From Herbihabitans rhizosphaerae (lineage in GTDB: Bacteria > Actinomycetota > Actinomycetes > Mycobacteriales > Pseudonocardiaceae), in the NCBI RefSeq assembly GCF_004216555.1, contig NZ_SGWQ01000006.1, positions 124,001 to 188,000 on the forward strand: a stretch of DNA of 64,000 nt. Reading direction: 5' to 3'. Positions 54,534-63,680 of this stretch are shown piece by piece. The notes under the pieces were generated by a model, which was not told where the DNA came from, made no database searches, and was given only the letters and a program-made list of their open reading frames with translations. Positions within the stretch are counted from its first letter, which is position 1. Each line of letters starts with the position of its first letter. The position numbers and the translations under genes were made by a program.

Positions 54534-56078
54534 TCACTCCCACTCGATGGTGCCCGGCGGCTTGCTGGTCACGTCCAGCACGACCCGGTTCACGTCGTCC
54601 ACCTCGTTGGTGATCCGGGTGGAGATCCGCTCCAGCACGTCGTAGGGCAGCCGGGTCCAGTCCGCGGTCATGGCGTCCTCGCTGGACACCGGGCGCAGCA
54701 CGACCGGGTGCCCGTAGGTGCGCCCATCCCCTTGCACGCCAACGGATCGCACGTCGGCGAGCAGCACGACCGGGCACTGCCAGATGTCGCGGTCCAGGCC
54801 GGCGGCGGTCAACTCCTCACGGGCGATCGCGTCGGCGGCGCGCAGCAGGTCCAGCCGCTCGGCGGTGACCTCGCCGATGATCCGGATGCCCAGCCCCGGC
54901 CCGGGGAACGGCTGCCGGTGCACGATCGTCTCGGGCAGCCCGAGTTCGACGCCGACCCGGCGCACCTCGTCCTTGAACAGCGACCGCAGCGGCTCGACCA
55001 GCTCGAAGGCCAGGTCGTCGGGCAGTCCGCCGACGTTGTGGTGACTCTTGATGTTGGCCGCACCCGTGCCGCCGCCGGACTCGACCACGTCCGGGTAGAG
55101 CGTGCCCTGCACGAGGAAGCGGTAGTCGCCCTCGGCCTTGAGATCGCGCTCGGCCTGCTCGAACACCCGGATGAACTCGCGTCCGATGATCTTGCGCTTC
55201 TGCTCCGGGTCGGACACGCCGGCCAGTGCCGCGAGGAACCGCTCGCGCGCGTCCACGGTCACCAGGTTGACCCCGGTGGCCGCGACGAAGTCCCGCTCGA
55301 CCTGGGTGCGCTCACCGGAGCGCAGCAGCCCGTGGTCGACGAACACACAGGTCAGCCGGTCGCCGATGGCGCGCTGCACGAGTGCCGCCGCCACCGCCGA
55401 GTCCACCCCGCCGGACAGGCCGCAGATCGCCCGCCCGTCACCGACCTGCTCGCGGATCGCGGCCACCTGATCGTCCACAATGGACGCAACCGTCCACTGT
55501 GGACGGACACCGGCGATGTCGTGCAGGAACCGGCGCAGCACCTCCTGGCCGTGCGGCGAATGCGCCACCTCCGGGTGGTACTGCACACCGGCCAGTCGCC
55601 GCTCGACGTTCTCGAACGCGGCGACCGTGGCACGCGGGCTGGCCGCGGTGACCGTGAAGCCCTCGGGCGCCTTGTTCACCTCGTCGCCGTGGCTCATCCA
55701 CACCGGGTGCCGGCCGGGCAGATCGGCGTGCAGCACGCCCGGCTCGGCGACCTCCAGATCGGTGCGCCCGTACTCGCGGTTACCGGTGTGCTCGACGGTG
55801 CCGCCGAGCGCGCGCGCCATCGCCTGGAAGCCGTAGCAGATGCCGAACACCGGCACCCCGGCGTCGAACAGCGCCGGGTCGACGCTCGGCGCGTCCTGCT
55901 CGTAGACGCTGGACGGCCCGCCGGACAGCACGATCGCCGCCGGGTCCTTGGCCAACAGTTCCGCCACGCTCGCGGTGTGCGGCACGACCTCGGAGTACAC
56001 CTGCGCCTCGCGCACCCGCCGCGCGATCAGCTGCGCGTACTGGGCGCCGAAGTCAACCACCAGAACGGGTTTGCTCAC
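54534..56078 (-). CDS. guaA: GMP synthase (glutamine-hydrolysing)
   Basis: The 514-residue enzyme makes GMP from XMP. The class I amidotransferase domain has [35 protein letters not shown] with the catalytic Cys near 80, and [13 protein letters not shown]. The ATP-pyrophosphatase domain has [15 protein letters not shown] (P-loop) and [11 protein letters not shown]. The dimerisation domain ends [20 protein letters not shown] ... [12 protein letters not shown] 56078 has GAGGAAGAGG upstream. A perfect GTCCAC palindrome is embedded in the coding sequence. Confidence 0.97.
   Translation of the reverse strand: MSKPVLVVDFGAQYAQLIARRVREAQVYSEVVPHTASVAELLAKDPAAIVLSGGPSSVYEQDAPSVDPALFDAGVPVFGICYGFQAMARALGGTVEHTGNREYGRTDLEVAEPGVLHADLPGRHPVWMSHGDEVNKAPEGFTVTAASPRATVAAFENVERRLAGVQYHPEVAHSPHGQEVLRRFLHDIAGVRPQWTVASIVDDQVAAIREQVGDGRAICGLSGGVDSAVAAALVQRAIGDRLTCVFVDHGLLRSGERTQVERDFVAATGVNLVTVDARERFLAALAGVSDPEQKRKIIGREFIRVFEQAERDLKAEGDYRFLVQGTLYPDVVESGGGTGAANIKSHHNVGGLPDDLAFELVEPLRSLFKDEVRRVGVELGLPETIVHRQPFPGPGLGIRIIGEVTAERLDLLRAADAIAREELTAAGLDRDIWQCPVVLLADVRSVGVQGDGRTYGHPVVLRPVSSEDAMTADWTRLPYDVLERISTRITNEVDDVNRVVLDVTSKPPGTIEWE
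55492..55504. repeat. perfect GTCCACWGTGGAC palindrome, copy 4
   Basis: It lies inside guaA, just after the amidotransferase domain, reading Gln-Trp-Thr-Val. A one-mismatch copy is 6 bp away at 55473-55485. Confidence 0.8.
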
Positions 56079-56347
56079 CGGCTCGACCTCTTCCTCACGG
56101 GGTGCCGAACTGGCCCTGAGTGTCCATAGTGGACGGAACCATCTCGGCACACGGCTTTCACAGTGTGCCGACCGGTCCCTCCCTGGGCTTCTGTCCCGGA
56201 GATGCCTGCCGACGCGCGGGCGTCGGTTTTCCGTGGCGCTCGAACCAGACCCGCGCCCGGACTTGCTTTGGCGCGGCGGAACCCTAGCCACCAACATCGG
56301 TCAGCCGCGCCAATGCTAACCCACCGCGCGACGCATACCGTGGAGGC

Positions 56348-57793
56348 ATGGAGCCGATCACGCCACAACCCCGTCCGTGCTGGATCGCCGGTCGCGCCGA
56401 GCACGGTGTCGCCGAGCTGACCGTGCGGCACCCGTTCGACGGCAGCGAGGTCGCCACCGTCGCGGTGCCGGGCGCCGAACAGGTCGAGCGGGCCGTCGCG
56501 GCGGCGGCCGGAGTGGCCAAGGAGTTCCGCGGAACACCGGCGCACCAGCGCGCCGCCGCGCTGGACCACGTGTCCCGCGTGCTGGCCGCGCGGGCCGAGG
56601 AGGTCGCTGAGCAGATCACCGCGGAGAACGGCAAGCCGCTCAAGTGGGCCAAGGTCGAGGTCACCCGCGCGGTGTCCACGTTCCGGTTCGCCGCCGAGGA
56701 GGCGCGCCGGTTCACCGGAGACCTCCAGCGGCTGGACACCGACCCGGCCGCGGAGGGCCGGCTCGCGCTCGTGCGCCGAGTGCCGCGCGGGCCGGTGCTC
56801 GGTATCTCGCCGTTCAACTTCCCGCTGAACCTGGTCGCGCACAAGGTCGCCCCCGCGATCGCGGTGGGCGCGCCGATCGTGGTCAAGCCGGCTCCGCGCA
56901 CCCCGCTGTCGGCGCTCCTGCTCGGTGAGTTGCTCAATGAGACCGATCTGCCCGAGGGCGCTTTCTCCGTGCTCCCGGTGGACAACGAGGCCACCATCGG
57001 ACTGGTTCGCGACGAGCGGCTGCCGGTCGTGTCGTTCACCGGTTCCGGGCCGGTCGGCTGGTCGCTGATGGACGCCGCGCCACGCAAGCAGGTGGTGCTC
57101 GAACTGGGCGGCAACGCGGCGGCCGTGGTCTGCGACGACTGGCCGGACCTCGACTTCGCGGCGAGCCGGATCGCCACGTTCGGCAACTACCAGGCCGGCC
57201 AGTCGTGCATCGCCGTGCAGCGGGTGATCGTGGACGCCGCGGTCGCCGGGGAGTTCGTGCCCAAGCTGGTCGAGGCGGTGCGGCGGCTGCGCACCGGCAA
57301 CCCGCACGATCCCGACGTCGAGGTCGGACCACTGGTGGACGAGGGTGCCGCCGAGCGGGTCGAGCAGTGGGTGGCCGAGGCGGTGGACGGCGGCGCGACC
57401 GTGCTCACCGGCGGCAAGCGGGACGGCGCGACCGTCGAGCCGGCCGTGCTGTCCGACGTGCCGCGCGGCGCGAAGGCGTGGGCCGAGGAGATCTTCGGGC
57501 CGGTGCTCGCGGTGACCGTGGTGGACGGATTCGACGACGCACTGTCCACAGTGGACGATTCGGCGTACGGGTTGCAGGCGGGCCTGTTCACCACGGACGT
57601 GCGCAAGGCGTTCCGCGCCCGCGCCGAACTCGACGTCGGCGGCCTGATCGTCGGCGACGTGCCGGCCTACCGCGCCGACCAGATGCCCTACGGCGGCGTG
57701 AAAGGCTCGGGCGTCGGCCGCGAGGGCGTGCGCTCCGCCATGGCCGACCTCACCGAGGAACGCGTCATGGTCCTCACCGGCGTGGATCTCTAG
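56348..57793 (+). CDS. NAD(P)-dependent aldehyde dehydrogenase
   Basis: The 481-residue enzyme has the ALDH fold: GISPFNFPLNLVAHKVAPAI, GSGPVGWSLMD (cofactor), the catalytic Glu in VVLELGGNAAAVV, the nucleophile Cys in NYQAGQSCIAVQR, and EEIFGPVLAVTVVDGFDDAL. It resembles broad-range phosphoglyceraldehyde/NADP-type ALDHs. Substrate is unknown. It might act with CAR or the nearby oxidases, but no operon supports that. The ATG at 56348 faces guaA across 270 bases. Confidence 0.9.
   Translation: MEPITPQPRPCWIAGRAEHGVAELTVRHPFDGSEVATVAVPGAEQVERAVAAAAGVAKEFRGTPAHQRAAALDHVSRVLAARAEEVAEQITAENGKPLKWAKVEVTRAVSTFRFAAEEARRFTGDLQRLDTDPAAEGRLALVRRVPRGPVLGISPFNFPLNLVAHKVAPAIAVGAPIVVKPAPRTPLSALLLGELLNETDLPEGAFSVLPVDNEATIGLVRDERLPVVSFTGSGPVGWSLMDAAPRKQVVLELGGNAAAVVCDDWPDLDFAASRIATFGNYQAGQSCIAVQRVIVDAAVAGEFVPKLVEAVRRLRTGNPHDPDVEVGPLVDEGAAERVEQWVAEAVDGGATVLTGGKRDGATVEPAVLSDVPRGAKAWAEEIFGPVLAVTVVDGFDDALSTVDDSAYGLQAGLFTTDVRKAFRARAELDVGGLIVGDVPAYRADQMPYGGVKGSGVGREGVRSAMADLTEERVMVLTGVDL
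57544..57556. repeat. perfect GTCCACWGTGGAC palindrome, copy 5
   Basis: It is inside the aldehyde dehydrogenase gene, read as Ser-Thr-Val-Asp. Confidence 0.8.
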
Positions 57794-57811
57794 GCGCGCG
57801 GTGCCGAGGCG

Positions 57812-57864
57812 GGTTTGCCGTCGTTGCGGACATCTCGAACCGGGGTCTGTGGGTCTTGAAGACC
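57812..57864 (+). repeat. 53-bp inverted-repeat element, left copy
   Basis: The 53 bp from GGTTTGCCGTCGTTGCGGAC to GGTCTTGAAGACC match the reverse complement of 62371-62423 at 49 of 53 positions. It ends in the palindrome GGTCTTGAAGACC. It flanks the left end of the oxidoreductase cassette. Confidence 0.85.
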
Positions 57865-57884
57865 GACAAACGTGGCGACGGCGA

Positions 57885-59438
57885 TCAGGCGCGCGCGAAG
57901 CCTTGGGCGAAGGTGAACAGGCCGGACGGGTCGTACTTGCGGGCAAGATCGCGGATCACGCCCAGGTTGTCGCCGTAGTACGCGGCGGCCCAGTCCGGCA
58001 GGGACGGGTCGATGTAGTTCACGTACGCCGCCTGGCCCACGAGTTGGCCGAGCCCGTCACGCACCTCGGAGACGGCCTGGGTCGCGCGCTGCGCACCGGC
58101 GCCGCCCGTGCCCTGGTAGATCTGCGCCGAGGCGAACGCCGACCGGTGCGGGAACGCCGTGGCCCGCGAGTCGACCCGGGACACCGCGCCGCCCAGCGAA
58201 TCGACCAGCAGGTCCATGCCGGTGCGCCCGTTCATCAGCTCGACGAGCCGGCCGGCGTCGGCCGGCCGGGTGAGGATCCGGGACGACGCGACGAACGCGT
58301 CCCGCCCGAGCGCGCCACCCTCGGACTGCGGCCGGCACTGCGCCGCCGGCCGGGTGGAGCACCCGCCGTAGTAGCGCATCGCGTCCAGGAATCCCTTGTC
58401 CTGCACCAGTTTCGACGACGGTGACCGTCCGATCCGGCCGATCAGCCGCGCCAGATGATCGTTCAGCGCGGCGGACGGGCCGACGAACGAGCCGCTGATC
58501 CGCGCGGACGGCGGGTTGCCGCCGGAGATCACCAGGCTCGACCACAGCTCGTCCGGCGCACCCCCCATCCACTCCTGCCACGCGCCGGCCACCTCCACCG
58601 CGGAGCCGGCCGGGAACCGCAATCCGAACACCGCGATGCCGGGCGCCGGCTCGGTGGCGAAGGTGAACGACGTGACGATGCCGAGGTTGCCGCCGCCCCC
58701 GCCGCGCAGCGCCCAGAACAGGTCGCGCTCGGATTCCGCGGACGCCGTGCGCAGCCGCCCGTCGGCCGTCACCACCTGCGCCGACACGAGCTTGTCGCAG
58801 GTCAGCCCATACTTGCGGGACAGCACGCCGATGCCGCCGCCGAGCGTCAGCCCGGCGATGCCGACCGTCGGGCAGGAGCCGGCCGGCAGGCAGCGCCCCG
58901 CCTCGGCCAGCGCCGTGTACACACCCATCAGCCGCGCGCCGGCACCGATCGTCGCGGTGCCGTCCGCGTTCACCTTCACGTCCGACATCCCGCCGAGGTC
59001 CACGACGAGCCCCCGGTCGGGCACCGAGTACCCGGCATAGCTGTGCCCGCCGCCGCGTGCCGCGATCGGGATCCTCGCGTTCCGCGCGGTCTCCACGCAC
59101 GCCCGCACGTGCTCGGCACTGGAGCATCGGGCGACGGCGGCGGGCGCTCGCGAGTCGAACACCGGGTTGAACGACTGCTTGGCCACCGCGTACGAGCGAT
59201 CGTCCGGCAGCACGAGCGCGCCACCGAGCCGGTCGCGCAGCGCCTGCCAGTCCGGCGGTCCGCCGCTGGGCGGGGTGGACGCCGTGGTGCCCGGCGGCAC
59301 GGTCGTCGTGGGGCGCGGCGGCAGGGTCGGGAACGGGGTTCCCTGGCCCGGCGGGGTCTTGTCGCTGCACGCGCCGAGCGCCAGCGCGGCGGTGGACAGG
59401 CCGGCCGCCCGGAGCAGGTCACGCCTCGTGGTGCTCAC
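57885..59438 (-). CDS. secreted FAD-linked oxidase (berberine-bridge-enzyme-like)
   Basis: The 517-residue protein has a twin-arginine lipoprotein signal (RRDLLRAAGLSTAALALGAC), a Pro/Thr linker, and the PCMH FAD domain. The conserved ARGGGHSYAGYS carries the histidyl-FAD site, and LSRKYGLTCDKLVSAQVV the cysteinyl-FAD site, so the flavin is probably bicovalent. It ends with the BBE C-terminal motif NYIDPSLPDWAAAYYGDN. Relatives oxidise alcohols, sugars or alkaloids. Substrate is unknown. It overlaps the monooxygenase gene by four bases. Confidence 0.88.
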   Translation of the reverse strand: MSTTRRDLLRAAGLSTAALALGACSDKTPPGQGTPFPTLPPRPTTTVPPGTTASTPPSGGPPDWQALRDRLGGALVLPDDRSYAVAKQSFNPVFDSRAPAAVARCSSAEHVRACVETARNARIPIAARGGGHSYAGYSVPDRGLVVDLGGMSDVKVNADGTATIGAGARLMGVYTALAEAGRCLPAGSCPTVGIAGLTLGGGIGVLSRKYGLTCDKLVSAQVVTADGRLRTASAESERDLFWALRGGGGGNLGIVTSFTFATEPAPGIAVFGLRFPAGSAVEVAGAWQEWMGGAPDELWSSLVISGGNPPSARISGSFVGPSAALNDHLARLIGRIGRSPSSKLVQDKGFLDAMRYYGGCSTRPAAQCRPQSEGGALGRDAFVASSRILTRPADAGRLVELMNGRTGMDLLVDSLGGAVSRVDSRATAFPHRSAFASAQIYQGTGGAGAQRATQAVSEVRDGLGQLVGQAAYVNYIDPSLPDWAAAYYGDNLGVIRDLARKYDPSGLFTFAQGFARA

Positions 59439-61003
59439 CGGTCACACCACCCCGTCGCGCGGCGCAGCGCCGTGTCCAGCTCGTCGCGAAGATCGTCGCC
59501 AGCCAGCACGGCCGTAAGGTACCCGTCCGGCCGCACCAGCGCAGCCGTTTCCGGTTGCAGATCGAGCACGGTCCGCAACGGTCCGTCCCAGTCGGCGTGC
59601 TCCAGCGGCACCGGCTGCGCCAGCAGCTCGGACGGCGCGGAGTCCAGTGGACACTGGTGAGTCAGCAGCACGAACTTCGGGCCGACGTACTCGCGCAGCC
59701 GCATTCCCCAGTCCAGCCGCACGTCCGGGCACAGCACGCCGGGCACCGCCGGCCGCGGCACGCCCGGCTCCCTCGGGAACGCCGAGTAGTCCACAGTGGA
59801 CGGTCGGGTGGTGAGCGGCGAGTCGACGTACCAGAACGGCTCGGACAGCTTCCCCGAGTCGATCAGCGGGCGCGCGGACTCGTCGTGCACGCTCCGCTCG
59901 AGCACCTCCAGCCGGCGCCCGCGGTCCTCCTCGGTACTCGGCACCAGGAAGCGCATCGTGGTGCCGGTGATCCGCAGGTTCTCCGCCGCGGCGGCCCGGC
60001 GCTCGATGTCGTAGGACTCCAGCAGCCCTGGCCCGGCGAGGCCGTCCCGGTCCAGCGCGATCTTCCACGCCGCGTTCTCCGCGTCGGCGATCCCCGAGTT
60101 CAGCCCGCGCGCGCCGAACGGGCTCATCAGGTGCGCGGCGTCGCCGGCGAGCAGCACCCGCCCCACCCGCATGGTCGGCACGCAGCGCTGGTGGAACGTG
60201 TACGAGGACATCCACACGATCTCGTACTCGGCGTCGCCGGCCACCTTGCGGATGCGCGCGTCCAACACCCCGCTCGCGTGCTCGGCGTCCAGGTCGAACT
60301 CCTCGGGCACCTGCCAGTCGATGCGCACCACGCCGTCCGGCTGCGGGTGCACCAGCACCTGGCGGCCGGGGTTCCACGGCGGGTCGAAGTAGAACCGGCG
60401 CTCCGGGCGCTCCAGCCCGAGGTCCACCCGAACGTCGGCGATGAGGAACTTGTCCGGGAAGGAGTGGCCCTCGAACGACAGCCCGAGCGCGCGCCGCACA
60501 GTGGATCGCGAACCGTCGGCGACCACGCAATGCGTGCCACGCAAGGGTTTTCGGCCGTCGACGATCGCGGTGACACCGTCGTCGTCCTGCTCGACGCCGG
60601 TCACCCGGTGGTCGTAGCGCAGGTCGACCAGCGGCTCACCGGCGATGCGCTGTTCGAGCAGCATCTCCACGACCGACTGCGGCGTGTTCACGAACGGCGG
60701 CCACGCGCTGCCCGGCACCTCGGGGAACGTGAGGTCGAGGACCTCGTGCTCGCGGTAGAACGTGCGGCCGCGGTACCAGGTCACCCCGGCGTCGGCCACC
60801 GCGTCGCCCACACCCGCGCGCTGCAGGATGTCCAACACATCGCGTTGCACGCAGATCGACTTGCTGCCAATCGGCGTCCGGTTCGGCTCCGCCTCCAGCA
60901 CCACGGTCGGCACGGAGGCCCTGGCCAGCAGCAGCGCCGCGGTCATACCGACGGGTCCGCCGCCCACGATGATCACCGGATCACGGTTGCTCAACGTTGA
61001 CAC
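59435..61003 (-). CDS. FAD-dependent aromatic-ring-type monooxygenase
   Basis: The 522-residue protein is a class A flavoprotein hydroxylase. Its motifs are IIVGGGPVGMTAALLLARAS (GxGxxG), VVADGSRSTVRRALGL (DG), and GRVLLAGDAAHLMSPFGARG (GD). The C-terminus resembles phenol/PHBH-like or polyketide hydroxylases. It is coupled to the BBE-like oxidase downstream and follows the MBL gene, all on one strand. Together they look like a small oxidative pathway for an aromatic compound. The start is GTG 61003. Confidence 0.88.
   Translation of the reverse strand: MSTLSNRDPVIIVGGGPVGMTAALLLARASVPTVVLEAEPNRTPIGSKSICVQRDVLDILQRAGVGDAVADAGVTWYRGRTFYREHEVLDLTFPEVPGSAWPPFVNTPQSVVEMLLEQRIAGEPLVDLRYDHRVTGVEQDDDGVTAIVDGRKPLRGTHCVVADGSRSTVRRALGLSFEGHSFPDKFLIADVRVDLGLERPERRFYFDPPWNPGRQVLVHPQPDGVVRIDWQVPEEFDLDAEHASGVLDARIRKVAGDAEYEIVWMSSYTFHQRCVPTMRVGRVLLAGDAAHLMSPFGARGLNSGIADAENAAWKIALDRDGLAGPGLLESYDIERRAAAAENLRITGTTMRFLVPSTEEDRGRRLEVLERSVHDESARPLIDSGKLSEPFWYVDSPLTTRPSTVDYSAFPREPGVPRPAVPGVLCPDVRLDWGMRLREYVGPKFVLLTHQCPLDSAPSELLAQPVPLEHADWDGPLRTVLDLQPETAALVRPDGYLTAVLAGDDLRDELDTALRRATGWCDR
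59789..59801. repeat. perfect GTCCACWGTGGAC palindrome, copy 6
   Basis: It is in the monooxygenase gene, read as Ser-Thr-Val-Asp. Confidence 0.8.
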
Positions 61004-61026
61004 GCGCGCACGCTACCGTGATCGAC

Positions 61027-62001
61027 TCACCTTTCAGTAGAGCCGCGAAGCTGGTCCCACACCTCGCGATCGCGCTCCGCCGTCCAGACCTTCGGCCAGG
61101 CGACACCGTCCAGCTCGTCCCAGTAGCGCTGCACGTCGAACGGCAGACAGTGCTCGAAGATCGGCCAGCCCGCGTACTCGGGCGCGAGTGCCTGGTGCGC
61201 GGCGGCGAACGCGTCGGCGATGGTGCCGCCGTCGCCGTGCACCCAGCGCACCGTGCGGCGCAGCTCGTTCAGGAAGTGCCGGCTCTGCTCGATCGCCGCG
61301 TCCACCGCGTCCCGCCCGCGCACCACCGCGCCGCGCCCGCCGATCAGCGTCTCCGCGCGGAATTCCGCCACGGTGTCCAGTGTGGTGCTCGCCCACTCGT
61401 CGTGGAACGCGTCGCCGGTGTACAGGGCGGCCCGCGCCTCGACCAGGTCACCGGCGAACAGGATCTTGTGCTTCGGCAGCCACGCCACGATGTCGCCCGC
61501 GGTGTGCCCGCGTCCACAGTGGACCAACTCGAGTTCGCCCCGGTCGCCGCCGAGCGGAATGGTCAGGCGATCGGTGAAGGTGACCGTGGGGTGGGTCAGC
61601 CCGGGGATGCTGTCCGGCTCCTCGAACAGCCTCGGCATCCGGCCGTACTCGGAGTCCCAGTCGGCCTTGCCGCGCTCGTCGATCAGCCGCCGGGTCTGCT
61701 CGTGGGTGACGATCTCGCGCGCGTCGAACGCGCTCGCGCCGAGCACCCGAACGGCGTGGTAGTGGCTGAGCACCAGGTGCCTGATCGGCTTGTCGGTGTG
61801 CTCGCGCAGCCGGTCCAGCCAGCGGCGCGCGGCAACCGGGGTGGCGCGGGCCTCGAAGCAGACGAGGAAGTCCTCACCCTCGATCGCGCCGACGTTCGGG
61901 TCACCCTCGGCGGTCAGGGCGTAGACGCCGTCGGCGAGGGTTTCCAGGGTCTCGGTCTTCGGCGCGGTGTCGGCGGTGGAGGCGAACGGCACGGTGCTCA
62001 T
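61027..62001 (-). CDS. metallo-beta-lactamase-fold hydrolase with reduced metal motif
   Basis: The 324-residue protein has the MBL fold (LADGVYALTAEGDPNVGAIE; LVHCGRGHTAGDIVAWLPKH; ILFAGDLVEA). The usual HxHxDH is present only as LSHYHAVRVLG. The two histidines are kept, but the Asp and third His are Val and Arg. The later His (GHTAGD) and Asp are present. One metal site may therefore be lost. It is the first gene of the cassette. ATG 62001 is chosen. Confidence 0.8.
   Translation of the reverse strand: MSTVPFASTADTAPKTETLETLADGVYALTAEGDPNVGAIEGEDFLVCFEARATPVAARRWLDRLREHTDKPIRHLVLSHYHAVRVLGASAFDAREIVTHEQTRRLIDERGKADWDSEYGRMPRLFEEPDSIPGLTHPTVTFTDRLTIPLGGDRGELELVHCGRGHTAGDIVAWLPKHKILFAGDLVEARAALYTGDAFHDEWASTTLDTVAEFRAETLIGGRGAVVRGRDAVDAAIEQSRHFLNELRRTVRWVHGDGGTIADAFAAAHQALAPEYAGWPIFEHCLPFDVQRYWDELDGVAWPKVWTAERDREVWDQLRGSTER
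61512..61524. repeat. perfect GTCCACWGTGGAC palindrome, copy 7
   Basis: It is inside the MBL-fold gene, read as part of Val-His-Cys-Gly. Confidence 0.8.
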
Positions 62002-62096
62002 GCGCCCGAGTCTGCACGACTTCGTGGGCTGCGACACAGTGATGTACCACTGCGGGTACCCTCGACGGCGCAGAGTTCGTCATTCGGGGAGAAGGC

Positions 62097-62363
62097 ATGT
62101 CACTGGTGTCCCGTGCCAGCGCGGTGCTCCCGGTCGCCGGGACGGTGATCGCGGCTGGCGCGCTCGCGGGCGTGGCCGTGTTCACGGTCAACGAGGTCGG
62201 GTGCTCCGACTCGGGCACCTACGTGCAACACGACGGACACGTCGAGCTGGTCGGCGGCTGCGTCGACCCCGCCGACCTGCCGGCCGCCCCGCCCAACGCG
62301 CAGCACCCGGCCAGGCCCGCCGGCCTTCCGGACGGCGGGCCTGAGCGCTACCACGCGCCGTAA
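62097..62363 (+). CDS. small exported or membrane-anchored protein
   Basis: The 88-residue protein has an N-terminal hydrophobic segment (LPVAGTVIAAGALAGVAVFTV), then a short domain with two cysteines (NEVGCSDSG; VGGCVDPADL) and a Pro/Ala-rich end. The two cysteines could form a disulfide outside the cell. No family is recognised. ATG 62097 follows GGGGAGAAGGC. It diverges from the MBL gene. Confidence 0.6.
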   Translation: MSLVSRASAVLPVAGTVIAAGALAGVAVFTVNEVGCSDSGTYVQHDGHVELVGGCVDPADLPAAPPNAQHPARPAGLPDGGPERYHAP

Positions 62364-62370
62364 GTTCGTA

Positions 62371-62423
62371 GGTCTTCAAGACCCACAAACCCCGGTCCGA
62401 GGGGTCCGCAACGACGGCAAACC
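62371..62423 (-). repeat. 53-bp inverted-repeat element, right copy
   Basis: The reverse complement of this segment matches 57812-57864 at 49 of 53 positions. It lies between the small exported-protein gene and metB, at the right end of the cassette. Confidence 0.85.
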
Positions 62424-62446
62424 GGCGAGAGTCGTTGCCCGAGTGA

Positions 62447-63598
62447 TCAACCCAGCGCGTTCAGCAGATCAGCCACCAGGTCGGTGCCGTCCTCGATGCC
62501 GACCGACAGCCGCACCAGGTCGTCGGGCACCTGCAGCATCGAGCCGGCCGTGCTGGCGTGCGTCATCTTCCCCGGGTGCTCGATCAGCGACTCCACGCCG
62601 CCGAGCGACTCGCCCAGGATGAACAGCTTCGTGCCGGCCGCGACCCGAAGCGCCTCGTCGACGCCACCCTTGCAGGTGAACGACACCATGCCGCCGAAGC
62701 GCCGCATCTGCTTGGCGGCCACCTCGTGACCGGGGTGCTCGGCGAGCCCCGGGTAGTACACGTGGGTCACCTTCTCGTGCCCGCGCAGCGCCTCCACGAC
62801 CCGCTCGGCGTTGTCGCAGTGCCGCTCCATGCGCACGGCCAGCGTCTTCACGCCGCGCAGGGTGAGGTAGGCGTCGAACGGGCCGGGCACCGCGCCGGCG
62901 CCATTGCGCAGGAAGTCGAATCGCTCGTTGAGTTCGCTGTCCGAGGTGAGCAGCGCGCCGCCGACCACGTCGGAGTGCCCGCCGAGGTACTTGGTGGTCG
63001 AGTGCAGCACGATGTCCGCGCCGAGGTCGGCCGGCGACTGCAGGTACGGCGTGGCGAACGTGTTGTCCACGACGAACTTCGCGCCGTGTTCGCGGGCGAG
63101 CGCGGCCAGCGCCGGGATGTCGGCGATGCCGAGCAGCGGGTTGGTCGGCGTCTCGCACCAGATCACCTTGGTGGTGGGCCGGATCGCCGCGCGCACGCTG
63201 TCCACATTGGACAGGTCGACCGGGGTGTGCTCGACACCCCACTGGGCGAGCACCTTGTCGATGAGGCGGAACGTGCCGCCGTAGGCGTCGTTCGGGATCA
63301 CCACGTGGTCGCCCGGGCGGCACAGCGTGCGCAGCGCGACGTCGGTGGCCGCCATGCCGGAAGCGAAGGCGAGCGCGTGCCGGGTGCCCTCGAGCGAGGC
63401 GAGGCACTCCTCCAGGGCGGTGCGAGTCGGGTTCGCCGTGCGGGAGTACTCGTAGCCGCCCTCACGCAGCCCGCCGACGCCGTCCTGGGCGTAGGTGGAG
63501 GTCGCGTAGATCGGCACGATCACCGCGCCGGTGCGCGGGTCCGGCTTCTGTCCACTGTGGATCGCTCGGGTCTCGAACCCCAGCCGCTCGTCGCTCAT
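62447..63598 (-). CDS. metB: cystathionine gamma-synthase
   Basis: The 383-residue PLP enzyme condenses O-acyl-homoserine with cysteine on the way to methionine. Signatures are FETRAIHSGQKPDPRTGAVI, YEYSRTANPTRTALEECLAS, FASGMAATD, the PLP lysine in LHSTTKYLGGHSDVVGG, and SLGGVESLIEHPGKMTHAS. CGS and cystathionine lyases are hard to separate by eye. The CGS name rests on the actinobacterial MetB pattern. The ATG is at 63598. Confidence 0.92.
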   Translation of the reverse strand: MSDERLGFETRAIHSGQKPDPRTGAVIVPIYATSTYAQDGVGGLREGGYEYSRTANPTRTALEECLASLEGTRHALAFASGMAATDVALRTLCRPGDHVVIPNDAYGGTFRLIDKVLAQWGVEHTPVDLSNVDSVRAAIRPTTKVIWCETPTNPLLGIADIPALAALAREHGAKFVVDNTFATPYLQSPADLGADIVLHSTTKYLGGHSDVVGGALLTSDSELNERFDFLRNGAGAVPGPFDAYLTLRGVKTLAVRMERHCDNAERVVEALRGHEKVTHVYYPGLAEHPGHEVAAKQMRRFGGMVSFTCKGGVDEALRVAAGTKLFILGESLGGVESLIEHPGKMTHASTAGSMLQVPDDLVRLSVGIEDGTDLVADLLNALG

Positions 63599-63625
63599 GA
63601 CGAGAGCCTACGACCGCACACGAAA

Positions 63626-63662
63626 CGGCGGGGCGCGACCACCTCTCGGTCACGCCCCGCCG
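63626..63662. terminator. terminator between the right-edge gene and metB
   Basis: CGGCGGGGCG plus GACC pairs with GGTC plus CGCCCCGCCG with one mismatch, around a seven-base loop. It ends the upstream membrane-protein transcript before metB. Confidence 0.7.
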
Positions 63663-63680
63663 TCGCGGTTGTCTAGCGGC

